Below are positions 56,247-64,000 of a DNA stretch of 64,000 nucleotides, in pieces. The translations under genes were made by a program, and so were the position numbers. Numbering within the stretch: position 1 is the first letter of the stretch; each line of letters begins with the position of its first letter. This DNA comes from Vibrio lentus. Lineage in GTDB: Bacteria; Pseudomonadota; Gammaproteobacteria; Enterobacterales; Vibrionaceae. The notes under the pieces were generated by a model, which was not told the DNA's origin, did no database searches, and worked only from the letters and a program-made list of their open reading frames with translations. The stretch is taken from the NCBI RefSeq assembly GCF_030409755.1, contig NZ_JAUFQE010000001.1, positions 1,798,001-1,862,000 of the forward strand. The letters are read 5' to 3'.

Positions 56247-56462
56247 CTGTGATTAGAAATCTCAATTTATCGAGTTGTTCGAAACTAGTGGTTTTTCCCT
56301 TCAAGTGTTAGATGCTCATGGCATCGAAAACTGTCTAAAATTAGCCAAATCAACAAATTGAGCTCAAGATCAGAAATTTGAACTTCGCCACCATCTTGTC
56401 AAAGATTCTATCTTTATGATGCGTTAAACTCTGAACTCCTTAAAATAGTTCAGGGATAAACT

Positions 56463-57095
56463 ATGAGCAGCGTTGTAGATCAAGAACAGTTGATGAACTC
56501 CAAACGAACGGCAGTACCAACAAAAGTAATATGTGTTGGGCGCAATTATGTGGATCATATTGAAGAACTCAACAATGCTATCCCTGACGCTATGGTTGTT
56601 TTCAACAAACCGAGTACGAGTGTCACCTCCTCTCTAAGTTCCTTCCAGCAAGAAGCTCTGCATTACGAAGCTGAAATCTGTTTCATTGTTGAAAACGGTG
56701 AATACTCCGCCGTAGGGTTAGGTTTAGACCTGACTAAGCGTGAACTGCAAAGTGCTTTGAAAGCCAAAGGTTTACCTTGGGAGAGAGCCAAAGCCTTCGA
56801 CGGTTCGGCTGTTCTAAGTCGTTTTGTTCCCACCACTAACTTGGATCTCTCGGATTTAAATCTAGAGCTATTTATCAACTGTGTCCGTGTGCAAAAAGGG
56901 CATGTTGAACAAATGCTTTATGCTCCTCAAACTATCCTCGAAGAGTTATCTTCTTACACTACGCTGCTAGACGGTGATGTAGTGATGACGGGCACTCCTA
57001 AGGGCGTTGGGGAAGTTCATCGAGGTGATATATTTCTTGGTCGTCTAAAGTGCGGTGAAGTTACATTGATTGAAATTGAGTGGGTAGCGAGCTAA
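56463..57095 (+). CDS. Fumarylacetoacetate-hydrolase-family protein
   Basis: A 210-residue cytoplasmic protein of the FAH fold (YcgM-like size). KVICVGRNYVDHIEELNN (about 20-37) and the metal-binding acidic residues in HYEAEICFIVE (about 66) are typical, as is FDGSAVLSRFVP (Asp about 104) and the C-terminal GDVVMTGTPKGVGEVHRGD. Enzymes of this group act as acylpyruvases or oxaloacetate decarboxylases; the substrate here is not assigned. There is no operon partner. Confidence 0.88.
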   Translation: MSSVVDQEQLMNSKRTAVPTKVICVGRNYVDHIEELNNAIPDAMVVFNKPSTSVTSSLSSFQQEALHYEAEICFIVENGEYSAVGLGLDLTKRELQSALKAKGLPWERAKAFDGSAVLSRFVPTTNLDLSDLNLELFINCVRVQKGHVEQMLYAPQTILEELSSYTTLLDGDVVMTGTPKGVGEVHRGDIFLGRLKCGEVTLIEIEWVAS

Positions 57096-57245
57096 TTAGC
57101 TCAACCTTCACAGTTAATAAATTGGCTTTGTTGCTGATTGGTGGTGTTTAATTCGAAATAATTCACTCATGACAACTGATTGCATCTGGAAGGGCGTTGG
57201 TAATTGATATAAAATCCGCCTCCGTTTTTATCAATACTGAAACCC

Positions 57246-57875
57246 ATGATCGATTTAGCAATATTACCTGTCTACCTTACTGCCGTTGTTGCACTTCTTC
57301 TTTTACCTGGCCCAGATATGCTGCTTATTGCCAGCTCTAGCATGAGTTATGGCCGAAAAGTTGGTGTGTTTGCAAGTCTAGGCAATGCAACCTCAGGGAT
57401 TATTCTGACGGTATTGGCAGCTATGGGAGTGTCAGCGTTGATCGCCATGAGCCCTATTGCCTTAAAAGCCTTGAACTTGTTGGGGGGTGCTTATCTGTTA
57501 AAGATGGGTTGGGATTGCCTGCGAACCGAACAGGGGAATGCGCCTGAGCTCAGTGATAACTCTGCTGCGAAAACCTACTACCAAAGAGCATTGATTAGTA
57601 ACTTACTTAACCCTAAGGCTCTGATTTTCTTTGTGATGTTCTTACCTCAGTTTGTGTCTACCAATATTGAAGCCACTTCAGGTGAACAGATGTTGATGCT
57701 GGGCTTGCTGTTGAATGTGCTTGGTTTGACATTCAATTTCTTGTTGGTTGCTTTAGTAGGCACGGTTGGTAAATCTCTTGTGGAAAACGCAAAGTTTCGT
57801 ACCTATCAACAAAAGGTGATGGGCGCTGTATTCATCGTTTTAGCTATTTGGATGCTGTCTTCTTTTATCGGCTAG
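57246..57875 (+). CDS. LysE/RhtB-family exporter (second)
   Basis: A 209-residue inner-membrane protein with the family motifs LLLPGPDMLLIASSSMSYGRKVG (about 18-40), GGAYLLKMGWDCLR (about 80) and LISNLLNPKALIFFVMFLPQF (about 117). About six hydrophobic segments are seen. It is distinct from the exporter at 33558, sharing only the family pattern. The ribosome site is weak. A bidirectional hairpin follows. Confidence 0.9.
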   Translation: MIDLAILPVYLTAVVALLLLPGPDMLLIASSSMSYGRKVGVFASLGNATSGIILTVLAAMGVSALIAMSPIALKALNLLGGAYLLKMGWDCLRTEQGNAPELSDNSAAKTYYQRALISNLLNPKALIFFVMFLPQFVSTNIEATSGEQMLMLGLLLNVLGLTFNFLLVALVGTVGKSLVENAKFRTYQQKVMGAVFIVLAIWMLSSFIG

Positions 57876-57895
57876 CTGCATTGTAAATAAAACGA

Positions 57896-57925
57896 AAAAT
57901 GGACGCTAATGAGCGTCCATTTTTG
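57896..57925. terminator. Bidirectional terminator
   Basis: AAAAATGGACGCT at 57896-57908 pairs with AGCGTCCATTTTT at 57913-57925 around a four-base loop. It sits between the LysE-type gene and the convergent mutase gene. Confidence 0.88.
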
Positions 57926-57995
57926 TTTTGATGGTTTGTCTGTTTAATCGGCGACTTTATCTCATCAGATATAAGCTTCACACTGAACTGTACAC

Positions 57996-59720
57996 TTAAG
58001 CACTGAGTTCTTGCTGGTGTTGTTCAATCAAGTTATTTGTATACTCTTCTCCACGTTGACGAGCTTCATCGTACGTTTCTGAACCCTCAAACTTTGTCAC
58101 CGTCTCATAATAGACTTTTACTTTTGGTTCTGTGCCAGAAGGCCGAACGATAATTCGAGAACCGTCCTCCAAGTGATAAATCAATACGTCACTTGTGGGT
58201 AAGTTAATGGTTTCAGTATCGCCACCAACAATGTATCGCAAAGAAGATTGCAGATCTTCAATTACCGAGACAGTTACGCCACCAATGGTTTTAGGTTGTG
58301 CCGATCTAAGTTTTGAACCTATCGACGGTGAATCCGGATCAAGAGCGATACTGCGTTGAGCATTGGTATGGACGCCATGTTCCAACGAAATTTGAGCCAG
58401 AAGATCCCAAACGGTTCGACCTTGAGACTTCAACTCTTCAACCAGTTGAGCAAATACTACCAGTGCAGAAAGTCCGTCTTTGTCGCGCACTTGAGTACCA
58501 ATTGTGTAGCCCAGCGCTTCCTCATAGGCAAACAAGAATTCATTATCCTCATCTTCCAGTTGCATCCCGATATTCGCTAACCATTTAAAGCCGGTCAGTG
58601 TTTGGAAGTAGGTAGCCCCATGAGAGTTGGCGACTTTTTCGAGTAAGGTCGAAGAGACAATACTGTTGCCAACTAATTGGTTTTTTGTATGAGGCTTCGA
58701 TAGTAAGTAATGAGCAAATAACACACCGACTTGATCGCCAGTAAGCATCTTGTATGAGGCTTCATCGGTTCTAACTGTATCATCGGTTCTAACCGCAACG
58801 GCAAATCGGTCTGCATCCGGATCGTTGGCGCAAGCGATGTCGGCATCGACACTTTTCGCTAAATTGACGACGAGATCCATCGCGCCTTTTTCTTCTGGGT
58901 TGGGGAAGTTAACCGTCGGGAAGTGACCATCGGGCTCTCTTTGTTCCGCCACACTGAATACTTTATGGAACCCACCATCGTGCAGAAGATCTTCTGCCAT
59001 TTGTGCTCCGACACCATGCATTGCCGTGTAGGTCACGGTCGTATGCGCTGAATCGATGTCGTTACGTACATAATGGCTTTGATTTATCGCAGCGCGATAG
59101 GTTTGATAGTAACCCTCGGTTAACCAAACTAAGTTCCCTTGCTTTTCAGCGTCACTGAGGCTGATTAGTGGGATTGGTTTGGTTGACGCGACGTCAATCT
59201 CATCGGCGATGCCCGCATCGTGTGGTGGAATAATTTGAGCACCATTCTCCCAATACACCTTAAACCCATTATATTCAGGTGGGTTGTGGCTAGCTGTCAC
59301 AACGACAGCGGCGGCTGCGTTGAAGTGTTCAATACCAAAGGCAATAATCGGTGTTGCCGCCACGTTCGCGGTCAAATAAACCTTAATTCCTAAAGCCGTC
59401 AGTACCGAAGCGGTATCAATGGCGAATTGTTTAGAATCTAGACGTCCGTCATACCCAACAACCACACCACGAATCGCCGCATTAGCGACATGTTCAATTA
59501 AATAATGACCAAGCCCTGTCGCCGTTTCTTGTATCACCAAACGGTTCATTCTATTTGGGCCGCATCCTACTTTGCCGCGCAGGCCTGCAGTACCGAATTC
59601 TAATCGTTGTGTAAAACGATCTTCGAGCTCGGCGTGCATTTTCTTATCGATGAGATGTTGAAGCTCTTCACGAGTTCTTGGATCTGGGTCTCTCGCTAAC
59701 CAGTTCATAGCATCTTGCAT
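57996..59720 (-). CDS. Phosphohexomutase (phosphoglucomutase/phosphomannomutase, PGM2 type)
   Basis: A 574-residue cytoplasmic enzyme from the ATG at 59720 (a GTG two codons earlier is possible). It has the four alpha-D-phosphohexomutase regions: RLEFGTAGLRGKVGCGPNRMN (near 42), the active serine in VVTASHNPPEYNGFKVYW (about 140), the metal site DPDADRFAVAV (about 305), sugar specificity near FAYEEALGYTIG (about 398) and phosphate-binding RPSGTEPKVKVYYE (about 530). The length fits the PGM2/PgcA type that interconverts hexose 1- and 6-phosphates. AAAGG lies about ten bases upstream. Confidence 0.92.
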   Translation of the reverse strand: MQDAMNWLARDPDPRTREELQHLIDKKMHAELEDRFTQRLEFGTAGLRGKVGCGPNRMNRLVIQETATGLGHYLIEHVANAAIRGVVVGYDGRLDSKQFAIDTASVLTALGIKVYLTANVAATPIIAFGIEHFNAAAAVVVTASHNPPEYNGFKVYWENGAQIIPPHDAGIADEIDVASTKPIPLISLSDAEKQGNLVWLTEGYYQTYRAAINQSHYVRNDIDSAHTTVTYTAMHGVGAQMAEDLLHDGGFHKVFSVAEQREPDGHFPTVNFPNPEEKGAMDLVVNLAKSVDADIACANDPDADRFAVAVRTDDTVRTDEASYKMLTGDQVGVLFAHYLLSKPHTKNQLVGNSIVSSTLLEKVANSHGATYFQTLTGFKWLANIGMQLEDEDNEFLFAYEEALGYTIGTQVRDKDGLSALVVFAQLVEELKSQGRTVWDLLAQISLEHGVHTNAQRSIALDPDSPSIGSKLRSAQPKTIGGVTVSVIEDLQSSLRYIVGGDTETINLPTSDVLIYHLEDGSRIIVRPSGTEPKVKVYYETVTKFEGSETYDEARQRGEEYTNNLIEQHQQELSA

Positions 59721-60115
59721 AATCACTAAACCTTTTAATGTCGGGATGACTTACTGTTGCTTTAAATTAAATGATATTGATTATTATTTCTATTAAGGCA
59801 ATCGTAAAACTCAATTTAAAATAAATTCCAACAGCAAGGGAAGAGGAAGGGCTTATGGGTCAAGCGACTTCAAATAATTGACTGTTTAGTAAGTAAACTT
59901 ACCTTGAACAATTGGATATCACTAACTAGCCTTTTACATAAATATAACAAAAACTAACAATTTCGTCGTATTTGAATCTTTGGTTAAAACCTTGAACGTT
60001 TTTGAACCGTATAAGTTCGTATAGTTTTGTGATGTGAACTGACGAATTAAGGTTAAACGCTACGTGATGTGTAGCTTGGGATTCAGCCTTTGATGAGTAG
60101 TCGGATTAACAATGA

Positions 60116-60139
60116 GTGTCGTTAGGCAAACAACGACAC
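60116..60139 (+). other. Stem-loop in the leader of the cytochrome oxidase operon
   Basis: GTGTCGTT at 60116-60123 and AACGACAC at 60132-60139 pair perfectly around an eight-base loop, 28 bp before the subunit II start. It could be an mRNA structure or the operator of a dimeric regulator. The rest of the 440-bp gap from 59727 shows A/T-rich promoter-like sequence and no gene. Confidence 0.5.
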
Positions 60140-60167
60140 ATAGGTCGCAAGTATCCAATTAGGATGG

Positions 60168-61385
60168 ATGAGGAGAGATCTTTTGAAGAGATTACTGGTC
60201 AGGCTAGCGTTGCTGTTGAATAGTTTTGTTGTAGCTTTTGTTTCCCCTCTCGTCAGCGCAAGTAGCGAATACAACATGACGCGTGGGGTGACAGATATTA
60301 GCGGTCAGGTGTATGAACTTCATATGTTGATCTTCTACATCTGTTGCGCGATAGCGTTCATTGTATTTGGCGTCATGTTCTATTCCATTCTTAGGCATCG
60401 AAAGTCGAAGGGCGCGGTTGCTGCCCATTTCCACGAAAGCACGAAAGTAGAAATCCTTTGGACCGTCATCCCCATCATTATTCTTATCGCTATGGCCATT
60501 CCGGCAACGAAAACCTTGATAGCGATGGAAGACACCTCTCAATCAGACCTAACAATCAAAATCACTGGCTCACAATGGAAATGGCATTACAGCTATTTTG
60601 GAGAAGATGTCGAGTTCTTTAGCTTACTTGCAACCAGCGATAAAGAGATTGAAGGCATAGAGACCAAAGGCGCTCATTATCTACTTGAAGTAGACAAGCC
60701 GTTGGTATTGCCGATTAATCGCAAAGTTCGCTTCTTGATGACATCAGACGATGTCATTCACTCGTGGTGGGTGCCAGCGTTTGCGGTTAAGAAAGATACG
60801 GTTCCCGGATTCATTAATGAGGCGTGGACCAGAGTAGATGAACCGGGTGTTTACAGAGGTCAGTGTGCGGAGTTGTGTGGTCGGGCGCACGGATTCATGC
60901 CGATTGTGGTACATGCAATGGAAGAGCAAGAATTCGATTCATGGTTAGCTGAGCAGAAAGAGTTGCAATTAACCGCACAGCAAGCGGCGAAAGATGCATT
61001 AGACGCGTCACTTTCTTTAGACCAGTTGAATGTATTAGGTGAAGACGTTTATAAAACTCGATGCGCGGTTTGTCACCAAGTGAATGGTGAAGGTATCCCA
61101 GGCGCATTTCCAGCCATCAAAGGAAGCCCTGTTGCGCTTGGTGATGTTGGTGTTCATATCGATACCATCGTCTATGGTCGCGGAGGCACGGCGATGCAAG
61201 CATTCGATAACCAGTTAACAGAGAAAGAAATTGCAGCGGTTGTAACGTACCAAAGAAACGCTTGGGGTAATGATACTGGTGACGTTGTTCAGGCTTCAGA
61301 TATTAACGCTTACAAGGTTAAACAATCAGGCGGATCAGAAAGCTCAACGGATGAAGCACAAAGTGATGCTAAGGAGCAGTTATGA
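60168..61385 (+). CDS. ctaC: Cytochrome c oxidase subunit II with fused cytochrome c domain
   Basis: A 405-residue subunit of an aa3/caa3-type terminal oxidase. It has a signal-like N-terminus, two membrane helices (about 45-70 and 90-112) and a CuA domain with [16 protein letters not shown] and copper ligands in [12 protein letters not shown] (Cys, Cys, His; first His in [12 protein letters not shown]). It also has a C-terminal c-type haem site CAVCHQ (about 300) with the axial Met probably in GTAMQAF. A TTG at 60183, with AGGAGA six bases before it, is an alternative start. It overlaps ctaD by four bases (ATGA). Confidence 0.94.
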   Translation: MRRDLLKRLLVRLALLLNSFVVAFVSPLVSASSEYNMTRGVTDISGQVYELHMLIFYICCAIAFIVFGVMFYSILRHRKSKGAVAAHFHESTKVEILWTVIPIIILIAMAIPATKTLIAMEDTSQSDLTIKITGSQWKWHYSYFGEDVEFFSLLATSDKEIEGIETKGAHYLLEVDKPLVLPINRKVRFLMTSDDVIHSWWVPAFAVKKDTVPGFINEAWTRVDEPGVYRGQCAELCGRAHGFMPIVVHAMEEQEFDSWLAEQKELQLTAQQAAKDALDASLSLDQLNVLGEDVYKTRCAVCHQVNGEGIPGAFPAIKGSPVALGDVGVHIDTIVYGRGGTAMQAFDNQLTEKEIAAVVTYQRNAWGNDTGDVVQASDINAYKVKQSGGSESSTDEAQSDAKEQL

Positions 61386-63043
61386 GTTCACCAATCGATA
61401 AACCTGTAAAATCGGCTCCCGCTGACGAGCAAACGTTGAGCCATGTAAGCGAAGGCGTTTTAGGTGACACTGATACCAACATCGATGATCATGACTCTCA
61501 CGCGGCACCAAAAGGTTGGAGTCGCTGGCTGTACTCAACCAATCATAAAGATATAGGTACCCTTTACCTTTGGTTTAGTTTTGCGATGTTTTTAACGGGC
61601 GGCGCGATGGCGATGGTGATCCGCGCAGAGCTATTCCAACCGGGGTTGCAGCTCGTTGAACCAGACTTCTTTAATCAAATGACCACGGTACACGGCTTGA
61701 TCATGGTATTTGGTGCCGTGATGCCTGCATTTACGGGTTTGGCTAACTGGATGATCCCGATGATGATTGGCGCGCCGGATATGGCGTTACCCCGTATGAA
61801 TAACCTGAGTTTTTGGATCTTGCCTTTTGCATTTTTGATCTTGATTGGCTCTTTGTTTACGGAAGGAGGTGGGCCGAACTTTGGTTGGACATTCTACGCA
61901 CCGCTTTCTACAACTTACGGCCCAGACAGTACCGCTCTATTTGTTTTCTCCGTTCATATTATGGGGATTAGCTCGATCATGGGGGCGATTAACGTGATCG
62001 TCACCATCGTGAACATGCGCGCGCCGGGAATGACTTGGTTCAAGCTTCCTATGTTCGTGTGGACTTGGTTGATTACGGCTTTCTTGCTTATCGCCGTCAT
62101 GCCCGTGCTGGCGGGCGCGGTCACAATGGTATTAACCGATAAATACTTTGGAACAAGCTTCTTTGATGCTGCGGGTGGTGGGGATCCTGTGATGTTCCAG
62201 CACATATTCTGGTTCTTTGGACACCCCGAAGTGTACATCATGATTTTACCCTCGTTCGGTATCATCTCTGCGATCATTCCTGCATTCAGTGGCAAGCGTC
62301 TGTTTGGTTACCACTCGATGGTTTATGCCACTTGTAGTATCGCACTGTTGTCGTTCTTGGTTTGGGCGCACCACATGTTTACCACTGGGATGCCGGTATT
62401 TGCCGAACTGTTTTTCATGTATTGCACCATGCTGATTGCGGTGCCGACCGGTGTGAAAGTATTCAACTGGGTGGCTACGATGTGGCGAGGGGCTTTGACG
62501 TTTGAAACCCCAATGCTGTTTGCGATTGCCTTTATTGTTCTGTTTACAATTGGTGGGCTATCTGGATTGATGCTCGCTATCGTGCCTGCTGATTTCCAAT
62601 ATCACGATACTTACTTTGTGGTGGCTCACTTCCATTATGTTCTGGTGACGGGGGCTGTGTTCTCCATCATGGCCGCAGCTTATTATTGGCTGCCGAAATG
62701 GACTGGGCATATGTACGACCACAAACTCAGCTTGTGGCATTTCTGGACATCAGTCATATCGGTCAATGTACTTTTCTTCCCTATGCACTTTTTAGGTTTA
62801 GCGGGCATGCCTCGCCGAATCCCTGACTACGCGATTCAGTTTGCTGACGTTAACCAAGTCGTTTCGATTGGTGGCTTCGCCTTTGGTTTATCGCAATTGA
62901 TTTTCCTATGGTTGGCTATCAAATGTGTCAGAGGCGGAGAGCCTGCTCCAAGCAAGCCATGGGACAGAGCGGAAGGCCTAGAGTGGACGGTTCCAAGCCC
63001 AGCTCCTCATCACACGTTTACTCATCCACCTAAAATTGATTAA
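61382..63043 (+). CDS. ctaD: Cytochrome c oxidase subunit I
   Basis: A 553-residue haem-copper oxidase core with 12 membrane helices after a hydrophilic start of about 45 residues. The ligand sets are present: His in [15 protein letters not shown] for haem a, the CuB/Tyr motif [30 protein letters not shown] with the His pair, and [14 protein letters not shown] with the haem His residues. The K-pathway and the Glu of HPEVY indicate an A-type oxidase. It is the second gene of the cta operon, 11 bp from the assembly gene. Confidence 0.96.
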   Translation: MSSPIDKPVKSAPADEQTLSHVSEGVLGDTDTNIDDHDSHAAPKGWSRWLYSTNHKDIGTLYLWFSFAMFLTGGAMAMVIRAELFQPGLQLVEPDFFNQMTTVHGLIMVFGAVMPAFTGLANWMIPMMIGAPDMALPRMNNLSFWILPFAFLILIGSLFTEGGGPNFGWTFYAPLSTTYGPDSTALFVFSVHIMGISSIMGAINVIVTIVNMRAPGMTWFKLPMFVWTWLITAFLLIAVMPVLAGAVTMVLTDKYFGTSFFDAAGGGDPVMFQHIFWFFGHPEVYIMILPSFGIISAIIPAFSGKRLFGYHSMVYATCSIALLSFLVWAHHMFTTGMPVFAELFFMYCTMLIAVPTGVKVFNWVATMWRGALTFETPMLFAIAFIVLFTIGGLSGLMLAIVPADFQYHDTYFVVAHFHYVLVTGAVFSIMAAAYYWLPKWTGHMYDHKLSLWHFWTSVISVNVLFFPMHFLGLAGMPRRIPDYAIQFADVNQVVSIGGFAFGLSQLIFLWLAIKCVRGGEPAPSKPWDRAEGLEWTVPSPAPHHTFTHPPKID

Positions 63044-63054
63044 GGGGAAGGAGT

Positions 63055-63675
63055 ATGAGCGAGAACAAAAAACACCAACAAGACAGCGATAATCTGCCAT
63101 TACCTAAACGCTCGACAAAGAAATTGACGTGCTACTTGGTGCTGAGTGTGATTGGCATGTTTGGCTTTGGTTTCGCTCTGGTTCCTCTGTATGACGTGAT
63201 GTGCGAAGCCTTAGGGATCAACGGAAAAACCAATACGGTTTCAGCGGTTCAGCCCCAAGGAATGCAACCTGATTATTCTCGTACGGTTCGAGTAGAGTTC
63301 ATGTCCCACATCAAGCCAGATATGCCTTGGCAGTTTGTGCCTGAAACTCGAGTGTTAGAGGTTCACCCTGGGGAAGTGGTTCAAACGAATTACATTGCGA
63401 AAAACTTATCGGGTCTTTCGTTAGTTGGGCAAGCGGTGCCATCGGTGTCTCCCGGAAATGGGGCGACATATTTTAATAAAATGGAGTGCTTCTGCTTTAA
63501 CCAGCAGCCTCTGGACGGACACAAGAGCGCAGAGATGGGTTTGATCTTCTACATCGAACCTGAGATCCCTGAATCGATTCATACGCTTACTCTCTCTTAC
63601 ACCTTGTTTAATATCACGAGTGATGTTGGCCTGAACAAGAGTCAGCCTCAAGCTGAGACACTCGCAAGTAACTAG
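63055..63675 (+). CDS. ctaG: Cytochrome c oxidase assembly protein Cox11/CtaG
   Basis: A 206-residue copper chaperone for the CuB site of subunit I. One N-terminal membrane anchor (about 26-47: LVLSVIGMFGFGFALVPLYDVMC) is followed by a periplasmic Ig-like domain with the copper-binding CFCFNQQ motif (about 144-150). Its first Met comes after AAGGGGAAGGAGT. This position between subunits I and III is the usual one. Confidence 0.94.
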   Translation: MSENKKHQQDSDNLPLPKRSTKKLTCYLVLSVIGMFGFGFALVPLYDVMCEALGINGKTNTVSAVQPQGMQPDYSRTVRVEFMSHIKPDMPWQFVPETRVLEVHPGEVVQTNYIAKNLSGLSLVGQAVPSVSPGNGATYFNKMECFCFNQQPLDGHKSAEMGLIFYIEPEIPESIHTLTLSYTLFNITSDVGLNKSQPQAETLASN

Positions 63676-63713
63676 GGATTTACAGAACCAGTATCAACAT
63701 AAGGAGTTGAGCG

Positions 63714-64000
63714 ATGAGTTCTAAAAAGGAAGTTTATTTCGTTCCACATCAAAGTCATTGGCCTCTGGTCGGGGCTATTGCTCTGTTTCTTGTCGCGGTT
63801 GGCGCGGGCTTAACGGTGCAACACATGGAGACCGACTCTGCTGGTGGTGTGTTTGGGAAAGCGGTGCTGTTTGTTGGCTTTGGTGTGCTGCTGTATATGC
63901 TTGCTGGTTGGTTTAGTAACGTCATCACGGAATCGTTGAGTGGGCTCTATTCTGAGCAGATATCACGTTCCTTTAGACAGGGTATGAGTTGGTTTATTTT
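63714..64000 (+). CDS. ctaE: Cytochrome c oxidase subunit III (cut by the right edge)
   Basis: Only about 95 residues are visible. The ATG at 63714 follows AAGGAG. The start MSSKKEVYFVPHQSHWPLVG, a first helix AIALFLVAVGAGLTV and a second helix VLFVGFGVLLYMLAGWF, followed by FRQGMSWFIF, match the start of CoxC/CtaE proteins. It continues beyond the window; further assembly genes are expected there. Confidence 0.9.
   Translation, partial: MSSKKEVYFVPHQSHWPLVGAIALFLVAVGAGLTVQHMETDSAGGVFGKAVLFVGFGVLLYMLAGWFSNVITESLSGLYSEQISRSFRQGMSWFI

Overview
The window looks like a stretch of a Vibrio chromosome, probably the secondary chromosome of a marine species near the V. splendidus/harveyi groups. This is judged from gene content alone: luxPQ, Qrr small RNAs, a LuxPQ-adjacent PilZ gene, RhlE, HopJ, YegD, a long GAPDH and an aa3-type cytochrome oxidase operon. 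I see no prophage, plasmid, CRISPR array, rRNA or tRNA. The only mobile-element candidate is one short element of about 270 bp with terminal inverted repeats.

Layout. 0-2.4 kb: NupC-type nucleoside transporter and a small membrane protein preceded by an array of 20-bp repeats. 2.4-11.1 kb: a TolC-like/adaptor/permease RND efflux operon followed by a two-component system and a translationally coupled methyltransferase. 11.1-16 kb: a DUF3541-like exported protein, a CHASE-GGDEF protein and the RhlE helicase. 16-24.4 kb: two Qrr small-RNA genes facing each other, enclosing an XRE regulator with a divergent unknown gene, a GGDEF protein, a cold-shock protein and codBA. 24.4-35.7 kb: HlyD/DUF3302-like membrane pair, AraC, urea transporter, FMN split-barrel protein with a divergent MocR regulator, YjeH-like exporter, Lrp, LysR and LysE proteins, and a lipoprotein hydrolase. 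35.7-40.6 kb: hcp-hcr for nitrosative stress and a 478-residue GAPDH. 41.4-46.3 kb: hybrid sensor kinase, small membrane protein with a Fur-like site, M15-like peptidase, repeat element, TmaR. 46.3-54.5 kb: YceH, GIY-YIG protein, luxPQ, PilZ protein, HopJ, DUF1289, YegD. 54.5-64 kb: porin, FAH-family protein, LysE exporter, phosphohexomutase and the start of the cta/cox operon.

How it fits together. The strongest theme is quorum sensing and c-di-GMP. luxPQ encodes the AI-2 receptor and sensor kinase. Both Qrr genes have sigma-54 promoters with exact GG-N10-GC geometry and upstream LuxO-type sites, so they are expected outputs of the LuxQ-LuxU-LuxO relay (LuxU, LuxO and LuxR are not in the window). 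The GGDEF gene between the two qrr genes has a leader segment complementary to the conserved Qrr pairing region, and a PilZ c-di-GMP receptor lies tail-to-tail with luxQ. A LuxR/HapR-type palindrome lies upstream of luxP. A second theme is sigma-54/NorR/FNR-type control of hcp-hcr. All regulatory sites were read by eye against remembered consensus sequences and are unproven.
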